DNA of 64,000 nucleotides. Source: Campylobacter_A concisus_Y. Its GTDB lineage: Bacteria > Campylobacterota > Campylobacteria > Campylobacterales > Campylobacteraceae. The translations under genes and the position numbers were made by a program. The stretch covers positions 471,034-535,033 of the forward strand of contig NZ_CABPTY010000001.1 of NCBI RefSeq assembly GCF_902460415.1. The letters are read 5' to 3'. This document shows positions 17,386-26,128 of the stretch, piece after piece (the first letter of the stretch is position 1; each line of letters starts with the position of its first letter). Below the pieces are notes generated by a model. That model ran no database searches, was not told where the DNA came from, and saw only the letters and a list, made by a program, of their open reading frames with translations.

Positions 17386-18440
17386 GGATATTATTTGTCA
17401 CATCAACGCTTAGAAGTGGCGGTGCGGAGCGAGTTTGCGCGGTAATTGCATCAAGATTTAGCATGGATCATGATGTAAGCCTTGTTAAATTTGACAAAGA
17501 TGAGCCATTTTACGAGCTAGCAAGTGGCGTAAAGCTTATAAATTTAGGCGTTGGGGCTGATGAGCTTGGGGTTTTTGGAAATTTAAAAAAGAGAGTTTTA
17601 AAGGTGCTTGCCTTAAGAGCGCTCATAAGAGAAGGCAAATTTGACGCTGTGATATCTTTTTTAGATGCCGTAAATACATTGGTACTCTTTAGCTCTGCAG
17701 GACTTAAAACGCCTATTATAATAAGCGAGCACACAAACTATCTTGCGCCAAAAAGAGCTATTTTTAAGGTGCTAAGACGCCTTAGCTACCCATTTGCAAA
17801 TGCACTTAGCGTCTTAAGCGACGAAGATCTTGGCTACTACTCTAAATTTTGCAAAAATGTGATGAAAATTTATAACCCACTCTTTGAAAAGGCCTGCGAC
17901 GAGAGCCTTATCAAAGAAAATTTGATCATATTTGTTGGCAGGCTAAATAAGATAAAAAACTGCGAAATGTTTGTAAGAGTGGCTGCAAATTTAAAGCAAA
18001 GTGGCTATAAATTTGCCGTTGCTGGAGATGGTGGTGAGAGGGCAAATTTAGAAAATTTATCTAAAAATTTAGGCGCTAATGTCGAATTCTTAGGAAATGT
18101 AAGCGACATCGCCTCGCTTTATAAAAGAGCAAAAGTGCTGCTCTCTTGCTCAAACCATGAGGGTCTTGGAAATACTTTGATAGAGGCAATAAACTATGAC
18201 TGCGTGAGAGTTGCGACAAAGACAAGCGGAGCAAAAGAGCTTATAGAAGATGGCTTTGATGGCTTGCTTTGTGAGATAAATGATGCTGGGCAGATGAGTG
18301 AAAAGCTCGCAAATTTGCTGCAAGATGAGGCAAAGATGGGCGAATTTGCCAAAAACGCAAGAGCTAGACTTGATGAGTTTGGCGTGGAGCAAATTTATAA
18401 AAAATGGCTGGAGCTTTTAAAACTTGGAGGTGTGAAGTGA
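17382..18440 (+). CDS. GT4 glycosyltransferase, PglH-like (first copy)
   Basis: 352 aa GT-B retaining enzyme. RILFVTSTLRSGGAERV is the typical N-terminus. FVGRLNKIKNCEMF opens the C-terminal nucleotide-sugar domain, and SNHEGLGNTLIEA is the EX7E motif near residue 260. Around 120-150, IISEHTNYLAPKRA and RRLSYPFANALSVLS match remembered PglH of C. jejuni, the polymerase that adds GalNAc residues. It is a probable paralogue of the next gene, which shares the same N-terminal pattern. The precise sugar and linkage are not predictable. Confidence 0.82.
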   Translation: MRILFVTSTLRSGGAERVCAVIASRFSMDHDVSLVKFDKDEPFYELASGVKLINLGVGADELGVFGNLKKRVLKVLALRALIREGKFDAVISFLDAVNTLVLFSSAGLKTPIIISEHTNYLAPKRAIFKVLRRLSYPFANALSVLSDEDLGYYSKFCKNVMKIYNPLFEKACDESLIKENLIIFVGRLNKIKNCEMFVRVAANLKQSGYKFAVAGDGGERANLENLSKNLGANVEFLGNVSDIASLYKRAKVLLSCSNHEGLGNTLIEAINYDCVRVATKTSGAKELIEDGFDGLLCEINDAGQMSEKLANLLQDEAKMGEFAKNARARLDEFGVEQIYKKWLELLKLGGVK

Positions 18441-19480
18441 AAATTCTCTTTGTCATAGCTGCGCTTAGAAATGGCGGAGCCGAGCGCGTGTTAAACGTGC
18501 TTGCAAATGAGCTTAGCAGGGACAATGAGATCACTATCTCCGTGCTTGAAGAGGATCTTGGGCTTTATAAATTTAGTGAAAAAATAAACATCATAAATCT
18601 TAACCTCACTGGCTCAGGAGTCGCTTTAAAATTTAAGAAAATTTTTGCCCTTAGAGCGCTTTTTAAAGAACAAAAAGCTGATCTAATAATGAGCTTTATC
18701 GACTGGACAAATGTCGCTTGTGTGCTGGCAAATGCTGGACTAAAGAGCAAGTTAATAGCAACCGAGCATCATGAGCATAGCTACCTAAAAAGCAAAATCG
18801 CAAGCGCTATGCGTGACTTTTCGTATAAATTTGTAGATGGCTTAAGCGTGCTAAGTAAAAGCGACTACGACTACTATAAATTTGCTAAAAATCGCGAGAT
18901 CATCCACAATCCACTTTTTATCGACGTGCCTGAAAATCGCGAGAAGCAAAACGTAATCTTAAGCGTGGCAAGGCTGGAGGCGGTAAAGGGCTATGACATC
19001 TACTTTGAAGCACTTAGTAAGGTGGATAAGAGCTTGCTTAATGGCTGGGAGATAAAAATCGCAGGCAGTGGCAGGCAGGAAGCACAGCTAAAGCAAATGG
19101 CCTCAAATTTAGGGCTTAACGTAAAATTTCTAGGCCACATGAGCGATGTTAGTAAGCTTTACAGTGAGGCAAAAATTTTTGTTCTAAGCTCAAGGAGCGA
19201 GGGTCTTTCAAACGTGCTAATCGAGTCAGGTGCCCTTAATTGCGCTAGGATAAGTAGCGATACTGTGGGCGCAAGAGAGCTTATAAATGACGGCTTGGAC
19301 GGACTTATCTTTAAAAATGAGGATAGTGATGATCTAAAAAACAAGCTTGAAATGCTTTTAAAAGATGAAAATTTAAGAGAGAGAGTAGCAAAAAATGCTA
19401 GTGAAAATGCAAATTTATTTAGCATAGAAAATATCAGCAAGCAGTGGCATGAATTTATAAAAAAGGTGGCTAGAAAGTGA
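18437..19480 (+). CDS. pglH: GT4 glycosyltransferase, PglH-like (second copy)
   Basis: 347 aa. GTG at 18437 is the likely start: GGAGG at 18426-18430 is six bases upstream and the protein then begins VKILFVIAALRNGGAERV; an ATG at 18404 inside the previous gene has no such support. FKKIFALRALFKEQKADLIMSF and TNVACVLANAGLK (around 70-105) closely resemble remembered C. jejuni PglH; SSRSEGLSNVLIES is the EX7E motif. Probable role: adding GalNAc-type residues to the undecaprenyl-linked N-glycan on the cytoplasmic face. The symbol is tentative because the upstream paralogue is similar. Confidence 0.78.
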   Translation: MKILFVIAALRNGGAERVLNVLANELSRDNEITISVLEEDLGLYKFSEKINIINLNLTGSGVALKFKKIFALRALFKEQKADLIMSFIDWTNVACVLANAGLKSKLIATEHHEHSYLKSKIASAMRDFSYKFVDGLSVLSKSDYDYYKFAKNREIIHNPLFIDVPENREKQNVILSVARLEAVKGYDIYFEALSKVDKSLLNGWEIKIAGSGRQEAQLKQMASNLGLNVKFLGHMSDVSKLYSEAKIFVLSSRSEGLSNVLIESGALNCARISSDTVGARELINDGLDGLIFKNEDSDDLKNKLEMLLKDENLRERVAKNASENANLFSIENISKQWHEFIKKVARK

Positions 19481-20601
19481 AGAGATTATCCGTTTTTTTA
19501 TACTCGATGGGGCCTGGTGGGGCTGAGCGAAACGTCTCAAATTTGCTGCCATTTTTAGTTAAGAGATATGAAGTTCACCTGGTACTCATGAGCAATGTCA
19601 TCGCTTACGAGATACCAAGTGAGGTAAAAATTCACTTCATCGAAAACAGCGATCCTTATGAGAAAGTATTTAAAAAGCGAGTAAGGCTCTTTTTGGCGAT
19701 GCCAATGCTTGCCTTTAAGTATAAAAAGCTTTGTCAAAACTTAGGCATAGACACGCAGTTTGTGCTGATGAACCGCCCTTGTTATATTGCTGGGCTTGCT
19801 AGAATTTTGGGCTTTAAAAAAAGGCTAGTTATCAGCGAGCGAAGCTGTCCGTCGATCCTATACAAAGACGATCTAAGCGGCAGGGTTAATAAATTTTTAC
19901 TCACTCATCTTTATAAAAAAGCAGATCTCATTCTTGCAAATGCAGCTGGCAACAAAGAGGATCTAGTGCGAAATTTTGGCATGAGCGAGGACGAAACAAA
20001 GGTGCTTTATAACGCCCTTGATCTAAAAACTATAAATTTGCTAAAAGATGAGCCGCTAGAGGGTGACTTTAAGCCATTTTTTATAAACATCGGACGCCTT
20101 GATAGTGGTAAAAATCAAGCCATGCTAATAAAAATAATCGCATCTATCAACGACCCTCGTGCAACGCTTGGCATTTTAGGGAAAGGGCCTTTAAAGGATG
20201 AGCTGCAAAATTTGATAGACAAGCTTGGCGTTGCTGGGCGAGTAAAGCTTCTTGGCACTGATAAAAATCCTTTTAGGCACATAAAAAACGCCTCTTGTTT
20301 GCTTTGCGCTTCGCGTTTTGAAGGTTTTTCAAATGTGCTTTTAGAAGCGCTAGCGTGCGAAAAAACTATTATCTCAACCGAGCATAAGAGTGGCGCAAAA
20401 GAGCTTTTGGGCGAGAGTGAGTTTGGTATTTTGGTGCCAGTTGATGACGAAAATGCGATGAAAGAGGCGATGATAAAGGTGCTTAATGTGCCTGAAATAA
20501 GGCAAAATTTTGAAAATGTTGCGTATAATCGGGCTAAATTTTTTGATAGTGAAAATATAGCCAATGAGCTTATAAAATTTTTGGAAAACCCTAATGAATA
20601 G
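19477..20601 (+). CDS. pglJ: GT4 glycosyltransferase PglJ
   Basis: 374 aa. RLSVFLYSMGPGGAERNVSNLLPFL, YKKLCQNLGIDTQFVLMNRP and DLILANAAGNKEDLVRNF match remembered C. jejuni PglJ almost segment by segment. INIGRLDSGKNQAMLI and ASRFEGFSNVLLEALAC (EX7E) form the C-terminal donor domain. PglJ adds the second GalNAc (alpha-1,4) to the diNAcBac-linked glycan in C. jejuni. Position directly before pglB2 matches the C. jejuni order pglH-I-J-B. The start overlaps the upstream stop (ATGA-type). Confidence 0.88.
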   Translation: MKRLSVFLYSMGPGGAERNVSNLLPFLVKRYEVHLVLMSNVIAYEIPSEVKIHFIENSDPYEKVFKKRVRLFLAMPMLAFKYKKLCQNLGIDTQFVLMNRPCYIAGLARILGFKKRLVISERSCPSILYKDDLSGRVNKFLLTHLYKKADLILANAAGNKEDLVRNFGMSEDETKVLYNALDLKTINLLKDEPLEGDFKPFFINIGRLDSGKNQAMLIKIIASINDPRATLGILGKGPLKDELQNLIDKLGVAGRVKLLGTDKNPFRHIKNASCLLCASRFEGFSNVLLEALACEKTIISTEHKSGAKELLGESEFGILVPVDDENAMKEAMIKVLNVPEIRQNFENVAYNRAKFFDSENIANELIKFLENPNE

Positions 20602-22693
20602 AAATCTATTTTTTAAAAATTACTCTTTATATTTGATGATATTTGTCGCAGTCCTTTTTAGTGTGATTTGTAGGCTCTACTGGGTCTTTTGGGCGAGCGA
20701 GTATCCGGTATTTTTCTGGAACAACGAGCTGATGATCAGTACAAACGACGGCTACGCATTTGCCGAGGGTGCAAGGGATATGCTAGCTGGCTTTCACCAA
20801 GAAAATGACCTTAGCTACTACGGCTATCCGCTCTCGACGCTTACTTACTGGATCGTGAAATTTCTAGGCGTCAAGCTTGAAACGGCGATGATTTATATGA
20901 GTGTATTTTTCTCATCGCTTGTCGCTGTGCCAGTTATCTTAATCGCAAATGAGTATAAGCTAAAATTTGCTGGCTTCATCGCTGCACTTCTTGCGGTGGT
21001 CGCAAATAGCTACTACAACCGCACTATGGCAGGATACTACGATACTGACATGCTCATCATCCCACTTAGCGTCTTTGTCGTATGGGGGCTTGTTAGAGTG
21101 CTTGAGAAAAAGGACGCAAAGAGCTTAATAATCGCGCCTTTAAGCGTGCTTATCTATATGTGGTGGTATGCGAGTGCCTTTTCGCTTATTAGCATTTTAA
21201 CTGGGCTATTTTTACTTTACACGCTCATTTTTGATAGGAAAAATCCACTTTTTTACCTTGAAATTTCGCTGCTTTTACTTGCTATCTCAAACCTTGATCT
21301 GATATTTAAATTTATCGCTATCATCGCTATTTATACGCTTTGTCTTTTTAAAAAAGAGATGATAAATTTAAAATTTGCTCTTGCTGTTTTGGTTGTTGTT
21401 TTTGCTGTTTTTGTCATCCGTGGCGGACTAAATCCGATTATTTTTCAGCTTAAATTTTACGTCTTTAGAGATGCGCCTGAAGTTGGCGGCATGAGCTTTC
21501 ACTTTTTTAATGTCAATCAAACCATCCAAGAGTCAAGCATCGTTGATTTTACGCTATTTTGCGAGAGGATCAGCGCAAATATCATCACATTTTTAATATC
21601 GCTTGCAGGTGTCGCTCTTTTTTGCTTTAAATACCGCTCGTTTGCCGTCTCGCTTGGCATGCTGGCACTTGGCTTTTTGGCATTTAAAAGTGGCCTTAGA
21701 TTTACTATTTATGCTGTGCCTATCATGGCACTTGGCTTTGGCTATTTAGTGGAGTTTATACTTTCAAATTTAAAGCTAAAAGGAGCGGTGCTAAATCTTG
21801 CGAGAGCCTTTATAACCGTACTTGCCCTCACTCCAGCGCTTATTCATATCTATGGTTACAAAGCTGAGCCAGTTTTTGTGCACAAAGAGGTTGAAATTTT
21901 AAATAAGCTAAAAAGTATCGCAGATCGCGAGGATTACGTGGTTGCGTGGTGGGACTATGGATATCCGATTAGATATTACAGCGATGTTAAGGCGCTCATT
22001 GACGGTGGAAAGCACCTCGGACGTGAAAATTTTGCTGTGAGTTTTGCGCTTGGAAGCGACGAGATGAGCTCGGCAAATATGGCAAGGCTTGATGTAGAAT
22101 ACACTGAGAGAAATTTTAAAGAGCGATTTAATGGCAATTTGGCTCAAATTTTAAAAGAGAGAAATGCAAGCATCGATCAGTTTTTTAGCGATATAAAAGA
22201 GGCAAATTTTAGCTTGCCAGCAAAGACAAGGGATATTTATTACTATCTTCCAGATAGGATGCTTGGTATTTTTCCGACCATTTTGCAATTTAGCAAGATC
22301 GATCTAAAAAGCGGTAAAAATTTAAATAACGGACTTTTTATCGTCACAAGAGCGATCTCTCAAAATGAAAATGGCATTAGACTAAATGGTGGATTTACGC
22401 TCACAAGTGATGTCACAAATTTAATCTATGATGGCAATATCTTGCCTCTTAAATCTTTCATAGAGACTGATTATAACGAGGCTGGCAAGCTAAATGTCAA
22501 AGAGTATAAAAACAACGAAAACTCAAATATTTCTGTCATTTTTATGAGAGATTATGGTAGGTTTATCATCCTTGATGAAAGTATTTTAAATAGCGCATAC
22601 ATCCAGCTTTTTGTGCTTGAAAGGTACGATCCTAAGGTTTTTGAGCCAGTCATACTTGATGGGGCGGCAAAAGTTTATAGGCTAAAGAGGTAG
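20594..22693 (+). CDS. pglB: Oligosaccharyltransferase PglB, copy 2
   Basis: 699 aa STT3-type enzyme, inner membrane with a periplasmic C-terminal domain. D52 (STNDGYAFAEGARDM), D150xD152 (GYYDTDML), E313 in FNVNQTIQE, R369 (SGLRF) and WWDYG at 452-456 are all present, as is the MxxI motif (RMLGIF). R325, twelve residues after E313, aligns with Arg331 of C. lari/C. jejuni PglB, which reads Asp/Glu at -2, so the classical D/E-x-N-x-S/T sequon is expected. This copy resembles C. jejuni PglB more than copy 1 does and holds the conserved position between pglJ and pglA. It overlaps pglJ by 8 bases. Confidence 0.95.
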   Translation: MNRNLFFKNYSLYLMIFVAVLFSVICRLYWVFWASEYPVFFWNNELMISTNDGYAFAEGARDMLAGFHQENDLSYYGYPLSTLTYWIVKFLGVKLETAMIYMSVFFSSLVAVPVILIANEYKLKFAGFIAALLAVVANSYYNRTMAGYYDTDMLIIPLSVFVVWGLVRVLEKKDAKSLIIAPLSVLIYMWWYASAFSLISILTGLFLLYTLIFDRKNPLFYLEISLLLLAISNLDLIFKFIAIIAIYTLCLFKKEMINLKFALAVLVVVFAVFVIRGGLNPIIFQLKFYVFRDAPEVGGMSFHFFNVNQTIQESSIVDFTLFCERISANIITFLISLAGVALFCFKYRSFAVSLGMLALGFLAFKSGLRFTIYAVPIMALGFGYLVEFILSNLKLKGAVLNLARAFITVLALTPALIHIYGYKAEPVFVHKEVEILNKLKSIADREDYVVAWWDYGYPIRYYSDVKALIDGGKHLGRENFAVSFALGSDEMSSANMARLDVEYTERNFKERFNGNLAQILKERNASIDQFFSDIKEANFSLPAKTRDIYYYLPDRMLGIFPTILQFSKIDLKSGKNLNNGLFIVTRAISQNENGIRLNGGFTLTSDVTNLIYDGNILPLKSFIETDYNEAGKLNVKEYKNNENSNISVIFMRDYGRFIILDESILNSAYIQLFVLERYDPKVFEPVILDGAAKVYRLKR

Positions 22694-22695
22694 AG

Positions 22696-23811
22696 ATGGC
22701 AAGGATAGGATTTTTAAGCCACGCTGATATGAGCATACACTTTTTTAGACGCCCTATAATGCAGGCTTTAAAAGATATGGGGCATGAGGTTTTTGCTATC
22801 GCTCCAAAAGGAAATTTTACTGATGAGCTTGCTAAAAGCTTTCACGCTGTTACATACGAGCTTGACAAGGCCAGTCTAAATCCGCTAACCATCATAAATA
22901 ACTCAAAAAAACTATCTCAAATTTTAGGCGAGCTAAATTTAGACCTGCTTCAAACTGGCGCTCACAAGTCAAATGTATTTGGCACATTTGCCGCTAAAAA
23001 CGCTGGTATAAAGCATGTGATAAATTTAGTTGAAGGCCTTGGTAGCTTTTATATCGATGATGATATTAAGACGAAGGCTGTGCGTTTTGTCATGGAGAGT
23101 CTTTATAAATTTTCATTCGCAAAGGCCGATGCTTGCGTGTTTGTAAACGACTCGGATGCTGATTATATGATCTCTCGTAATTTGATAGATAAAAGTAAAG
23201 TTTACCGCATAAAAAGTGTCGGCGTGGATACTGCTAAATTTGATCCAGCTATCACGCAGGCAGCGGACTTGGGTGAAAAAAAAGTCATTTTAATGATCGC
23301 AAGAGCCATGTGGCACAAGGGCGTTCGTGAATTTTACGAGGCAGCTGAAATTTTAAATGGCTACAAAAACTGCGAATTTGTCTTTGTGGGCGAGGGCTTT
23401 GCTGGCAATAAATCAACCGCAGATGAGAGCTTTTTAAAAGGTGGCAAGGTGCGATATCTTGGCGCTAGAAACGACATACCACAGCTTTTAAAGGCTTCTT
23501 ACTTGCTAGCACTCCCTAGCTATAAAGAGGGCTTTCCAAGAACGGTTTTAGAGGCGATGAGTATGGCTAAAGCAGTTGTTGCAAGTGATGTGACAGGCTG
23601 CAATGAAGCTGTAAAAGAGGGCTACAACGGACTTTTATGCAAGGTAAAAGACGCAAGTGATCTTGCTGGAAAGATAAAAATTTTGCTTGATGACGAGGCG
23701 CTTTGTGCTAGACTTGGGCAAAATGGCAGAAGCTGGGCTGTTAGCGAGTTTGACGAGAAGCAAATCGCGAAAAGATATATAGAAATTTATAGGAAATTTA
23801 TAGATGTATAG
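22696..23811 (+). CDS. pglA: GT4 glycosyltransferase PglA
   Basis: 371 aa. The N-terminus IGFLSHADMSIHFFRRPIMQALKDMG, the QTGAHKSNVFGTFAAK and LVEGLGSFYIDD segments, and MIARAMWHKGVREFYEAAEIL and LPSYKEGFPRTVLEAMSM (EX7E) match remembered C. jejuni PglA. PglA adds the first HexNAc (GalNAc alpha-1,3 in C. jejuni; GlcNAc is reported for some other campylobacters) to undecaprenyl-PP-diNAcBac. It follows pglB2 by two bases and overlaps pglC by eight. Confidence 0.92.
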   Translation: MARIGFLSHADMSIHFFRRPIMQALKDMGHEVFAIAPKGNFTDELAKSFHAVTYELDKASLNPLTIINNSKKLSQILGELNLDLLQTGAHKSNVFGTFAAKNAGIKHVINLVEGLGSFYIDDDIKTKAVRFVMESLYKFSFAKADACVFVNDSDADYMISRNLIDKSKVYRIKSVGVDTAKFDPAITQAADLGEKKVILMIARAMWHKGVREFYEAAEILNGYKNCEFVFVGEGFAGNKSTADESFLKGGKVRYLGARNDIPQLLKASYLLALPSYKEGFPRTVLEAMSMAKAVVASDVTGCNEAVKEGYNGLLCKVKDASDLAGKIKILLDDEALCARLGQNGRSWAVSEFDEKQIAKRYIEIYRKFIDV

Positions 23812-24409
23812 AAATTTTTTAAAAAGGGTGATTGACATTTTGGGGGCTTTGTTTTTGCTTATTTTAACATCGCCTATCATCATAGCAACGGCGATTTTTA
23901 TCTATTTTAAGGTTAGCCGTGACGTAATTTTTACACAAGCAAGACCAGGTCTTAATGAGAAAATTTTTAAAATTTATAAATTTAAGACGATGAGCGACGA
24001 GCGTGACGCAAATGGCGAGCTCTTGCCAGATGAACAGCGTCTTGGTAAATTTGGCAAGCTGATCCGCTCACTTAGCCTCGATGAGCTGCCACAGCTATTT
24101 AACGTGCTAAAGGGTGATATGAGCTTCATTGGGCCAAGGCCGCTTTTGGTCGAGTATCTACCCATTTACAACGAAATGCAAAAGCACCGCCACGACGTGC
24201 GCCCTGGTATCACAGGCCTAGCACAGGTAAATGGTAGAAACGCCATAAGCTGGGAGAAAAAATTTGAGTACGACGTCTATTACGCTAAGAATTTAAGCTT
24301 TATGCTTGACGTAAAGATTGCCTTACAGACTATCGAAAAGGTGCTAAAACGAAGTGGCGTAAGCAAAGAGGGGCAGGCAACGACGGAGAAATTTAATGGC
24401 AAAAACTAA
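23804..24409 (+). CDS. pglC: Undecaprenyl-phosphate diNAcBac-1-phosphate transferase PglC
   Basis: 201 aa monotopic phosphoglycosyl transferase. One hydrophobic re-entrant segment (about 12-35) is followed by QARPGLNEKIFKIYKFKTM. The catalytic Asp-Glu dyad is in SLDELPQ, then DMSFIGPRPLL and RPGITGLAQVNGR. It transfers diNAcBac-1-P from UDP to undecaprenyl phosphate and so starts the N-glycan. Length equals that of C. jejuni PglC. It overlaps pglA and pglD. Confidence 0.94.
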   Translation: MYRNFLKRVIDILGALFLLILTSPIIIATAIFIYFKVSRDVIFTQARPGLNEKIFKIYKFKTMSDERDANGELLPDEQRLGKFGKLIRSLSLDELPQLFNVLKGDMSFIGPRPLLVEYLPIYNEMQKHRHDVRPGITGLAQVNGRNAISWEKKFEYDVYYAKNLSFMLDVKIALQTIEKVLKRSGVSKEGQATTEKFNGKN

Positions 24410-24986
24410 GAAAATTTACATCTACGGAGCGAGTGGTCATGGCCTTGTAGTCGCTGATATCGCTAGAAATAATGGCTATGACGAGATAGTTTTTTTGGAT
24501 GATGCTAGTGAGTTTAAATTTAGCCCAGAGCTTGAAAAAGCTGATATCATAATAGCCATTGGCGAAAACAAAACAAGGCAAAAAATCAGCCAAAGGGTAG
24601 AGTCCGCTGGCTTTGAGATAGTAACTTTGATCCATAAAAGCGCAGTTGTGAGCCAGAGTGCCGTGATAGAAAAAGGTGTGGTCGTCATGCCAAATGCCGT
24701 GATAAACGCAAAAGCTTGCATAAAAGAAGGCGCTATCATAAACTCTGGCGCGGTGATAGAGCATGAGTGTGTGATAGGTAAATTTGCTCACATCAGCCCA
24801 AACACAGCCCTTGCTGGAAATGTGAGCGTGGGAGAATTTACGCATGTTGGCATTGGCTCAAGTGTCATTCAAGGTATAAGCATCGGTGGCAACTGCATCA
24901 TCGGCGCTGGAAGTGTGGTCGTAAGAGATATAAAAGATGGTGTGAAGGTTTACGGAGTGCCAGCGTGCGAGCGTGGCAAGATATAA
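24396..24986 (+). CDS. pglD: UDP-4-amino-sugar N-acetyltransferase PglD
   Basis: 196 aa. The N-terminal Rossmann-like YIYGASGHGLVVADIA binds the UDP-sugar. A left-handed beta-helix of hexapeptide repeats (about 85-190) follows, with H123 in IEHECVIG at the place of the catalytic His125 of C. jejuni PglD. It acetylates the C4 amine to form UDP-diNAcBac using acetyl-CoA. Overlap of 14 bases with pglC indicates translational coupling. Confidence 0.93.
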   Translation: MAKTKKIYIYGASGHGLVVADIARNNGYDEIVFLDDASEFKFSPELEKADIIIAIGENKTRQKISQRVESAGFEIVTLIHKSAVVSQSAVIEKGVVVMPNAVINAKACIKEGAIINSGAVIEHECVIGKFAHISPNTALAGNVSVGEFTHVGIGSSVIQGISIGGNCIIGAGSVVVRDIKDGVKVYGVPACERGKI

Positions 24987-25000
24987 AATTTAAAAATAAG

Positions 25001-25009
25001 TGCTAAAAT
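25001..25009 (+). promoter_or_regulatory. Extended -10 promoter before pglE
   Basis: TGCTAAAAT (TGn plus TAAAAT at 25004-25009) sits in the only sizeable gap of the pgl genes, 28 bases before the pglE start. It suggests an internal promoter for pglE-F-G. Confidence 0.5.
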
Positions 25010-25036
25010 CGCTAAAAAATCACGAAAGGTATGAAC

Positions 25037-26128
25037 ATGGATAGGGTTTTTTTATCTCCGCCAAACATGAGTGGAAAAGAGCAGGAATATATAAAAAAAG
25101 TTTTTGAAAGCAACTATATAGCGCCACTTGGTGAGTATGTAAATAAATTTGAAGAAAGTATAAAAAACTACACTGGCGCTAAAGATGCGCTAGCGCTATC
25201 TGCAGGAACTGCGGCGCTTCACCTAGCACTTCGCGTCCTTGGCGTAAAAGAGGGCGACTTTGTGCTGGCTTCTAGTTTTACTTTTATGGCTTCAGTCTCG
25301 CCTATACTTTACGAAAAAGCAACTCCGGTCTTTATAGATAGCGACGAGAGCTGGAATTTAAGCCCAGAGCTACTAAAAAAAGCGATATCAAATTTACCTA
25401 AAAAGCCAAAGGCATTAGTCGTCACACATCTTTACGGCCAAGCTTCAAAGATGAAAGAAATTTGCGAAATTTGCCAAAACGAGGGTATCGCTTTGGTCGA
25501 GGATGCAGCTGAAGCGCTTGGTGGATTTTACGGCGGCAAGGCGCTTGGCACATTTGGCGTGATGGGTGCATATAGTTTTAATGGCAACAAGATCATCACC
25601 ACTTCAGGTGGCGGCGTGTTGGTTGGAGATAGTGAATTTGTGGAAAAAGCTAGGTTTTACAGCACTCAAGCAAGAGAGCCGCTACTTCACTACGAGCACA
25701 AAGACTATGGCTACAACTACCGTTTAAGCAACGTTCTAGGCGCTATTGGCGTGGCACAGATGGAAGTTTTAGAAAAAAGAGTTGAGCAAAAGAGAAAAGT
25801 ATTTGAAATTTATGAAAAAGAGCTTGGTGACGTTTTAGAATTTATGCCAGAGCTAGCAGATTCTCGTGGCAACAGATGGCTCACAACTGGCGTTTTTGCT
25901 AAAAAAGATGCGCATTTAAAGGTTATAAAAGCACTAGCTGATCAAAATATCGAGAGCCGTCCACTTTGGAAGCCTATGCACATGCAGCCAGTATTTAAGG
26001 GCGCGCTAAGCTTTATCGATGGTTGCAGTGAAGATCTATTTTCAAGAGGAATTTGTTTGCCAAGCGGTAGCGATATGAGCGAGGAAACGCAAGCAAAAGT
26101 GGTCAAACTAGTCAAGGAAAACGCTTAA
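25037..26128 (+). CDS. pglE: UDP-4-keto sugar aminotransferase PglE
   Basis: About 363 aa DegT/DnrJ/EryC1-type PLP enzyme. SFNGNKIITTSGGG carries the PLP lysine. LALSAGTAALHLALR binds the PLP phosphate, and EDAAEALGGFYGGKALGTFG and the DYGYNYRLSN segment complete the family signature. It aminates UDP-4-keto-6-deoxy-GlcNAc with glutamate. GAAAGG at 25024-25029 is one base from the ATG at 25031 but seven from the ATG at 25037, so the latter is preferred. Confidence 0.93.
   Translation: MDRVFLSPPNMSGKEQEYIKKVFESNYIAPLGEYVNKFEESIKNYTGAKDALALSAGTAALHLALRVLGVKEGDFVLASSFTFMASVSPILYEKATPVFIDSDESWNLSPELLKKAISNLPKKPKALVVTHLYGQASKMKEICEICQNEGIALVEDAAEALGGFYGGKALGTFGVMGAYSFNGNKIITTSGGGVLVGDSEFVEKARFYSTQAREPLLHYEHKDYGYNYRLSNVLGAIGVAQMEVLEKRVEQKRKVFEIYEKELGDVLEFMPELADSRGNRWLTTGVFAKKDAHLKVIKALADQNIESRPLWKPMHMQPVFKGALSFIDGCSEDLFSRGICLPSGSDMSEETQAKVVKLVKENA

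Noticed and set aside
23820..23850. G-runs such as the GGGGG in pglC as phase-variation tracts
   Set aside because: Runs in coding genes here do not exceed five G. Contingency tracts in Campylobacter are usually longer, so slippage switching is unlikely.
24393..24845. 150-aa minus-strand open frame within pglD
   Set aside because: pglD on the plus strand has full family motifs. The antisense frame is His/Tyr/Cys-rich without recognisable domains.
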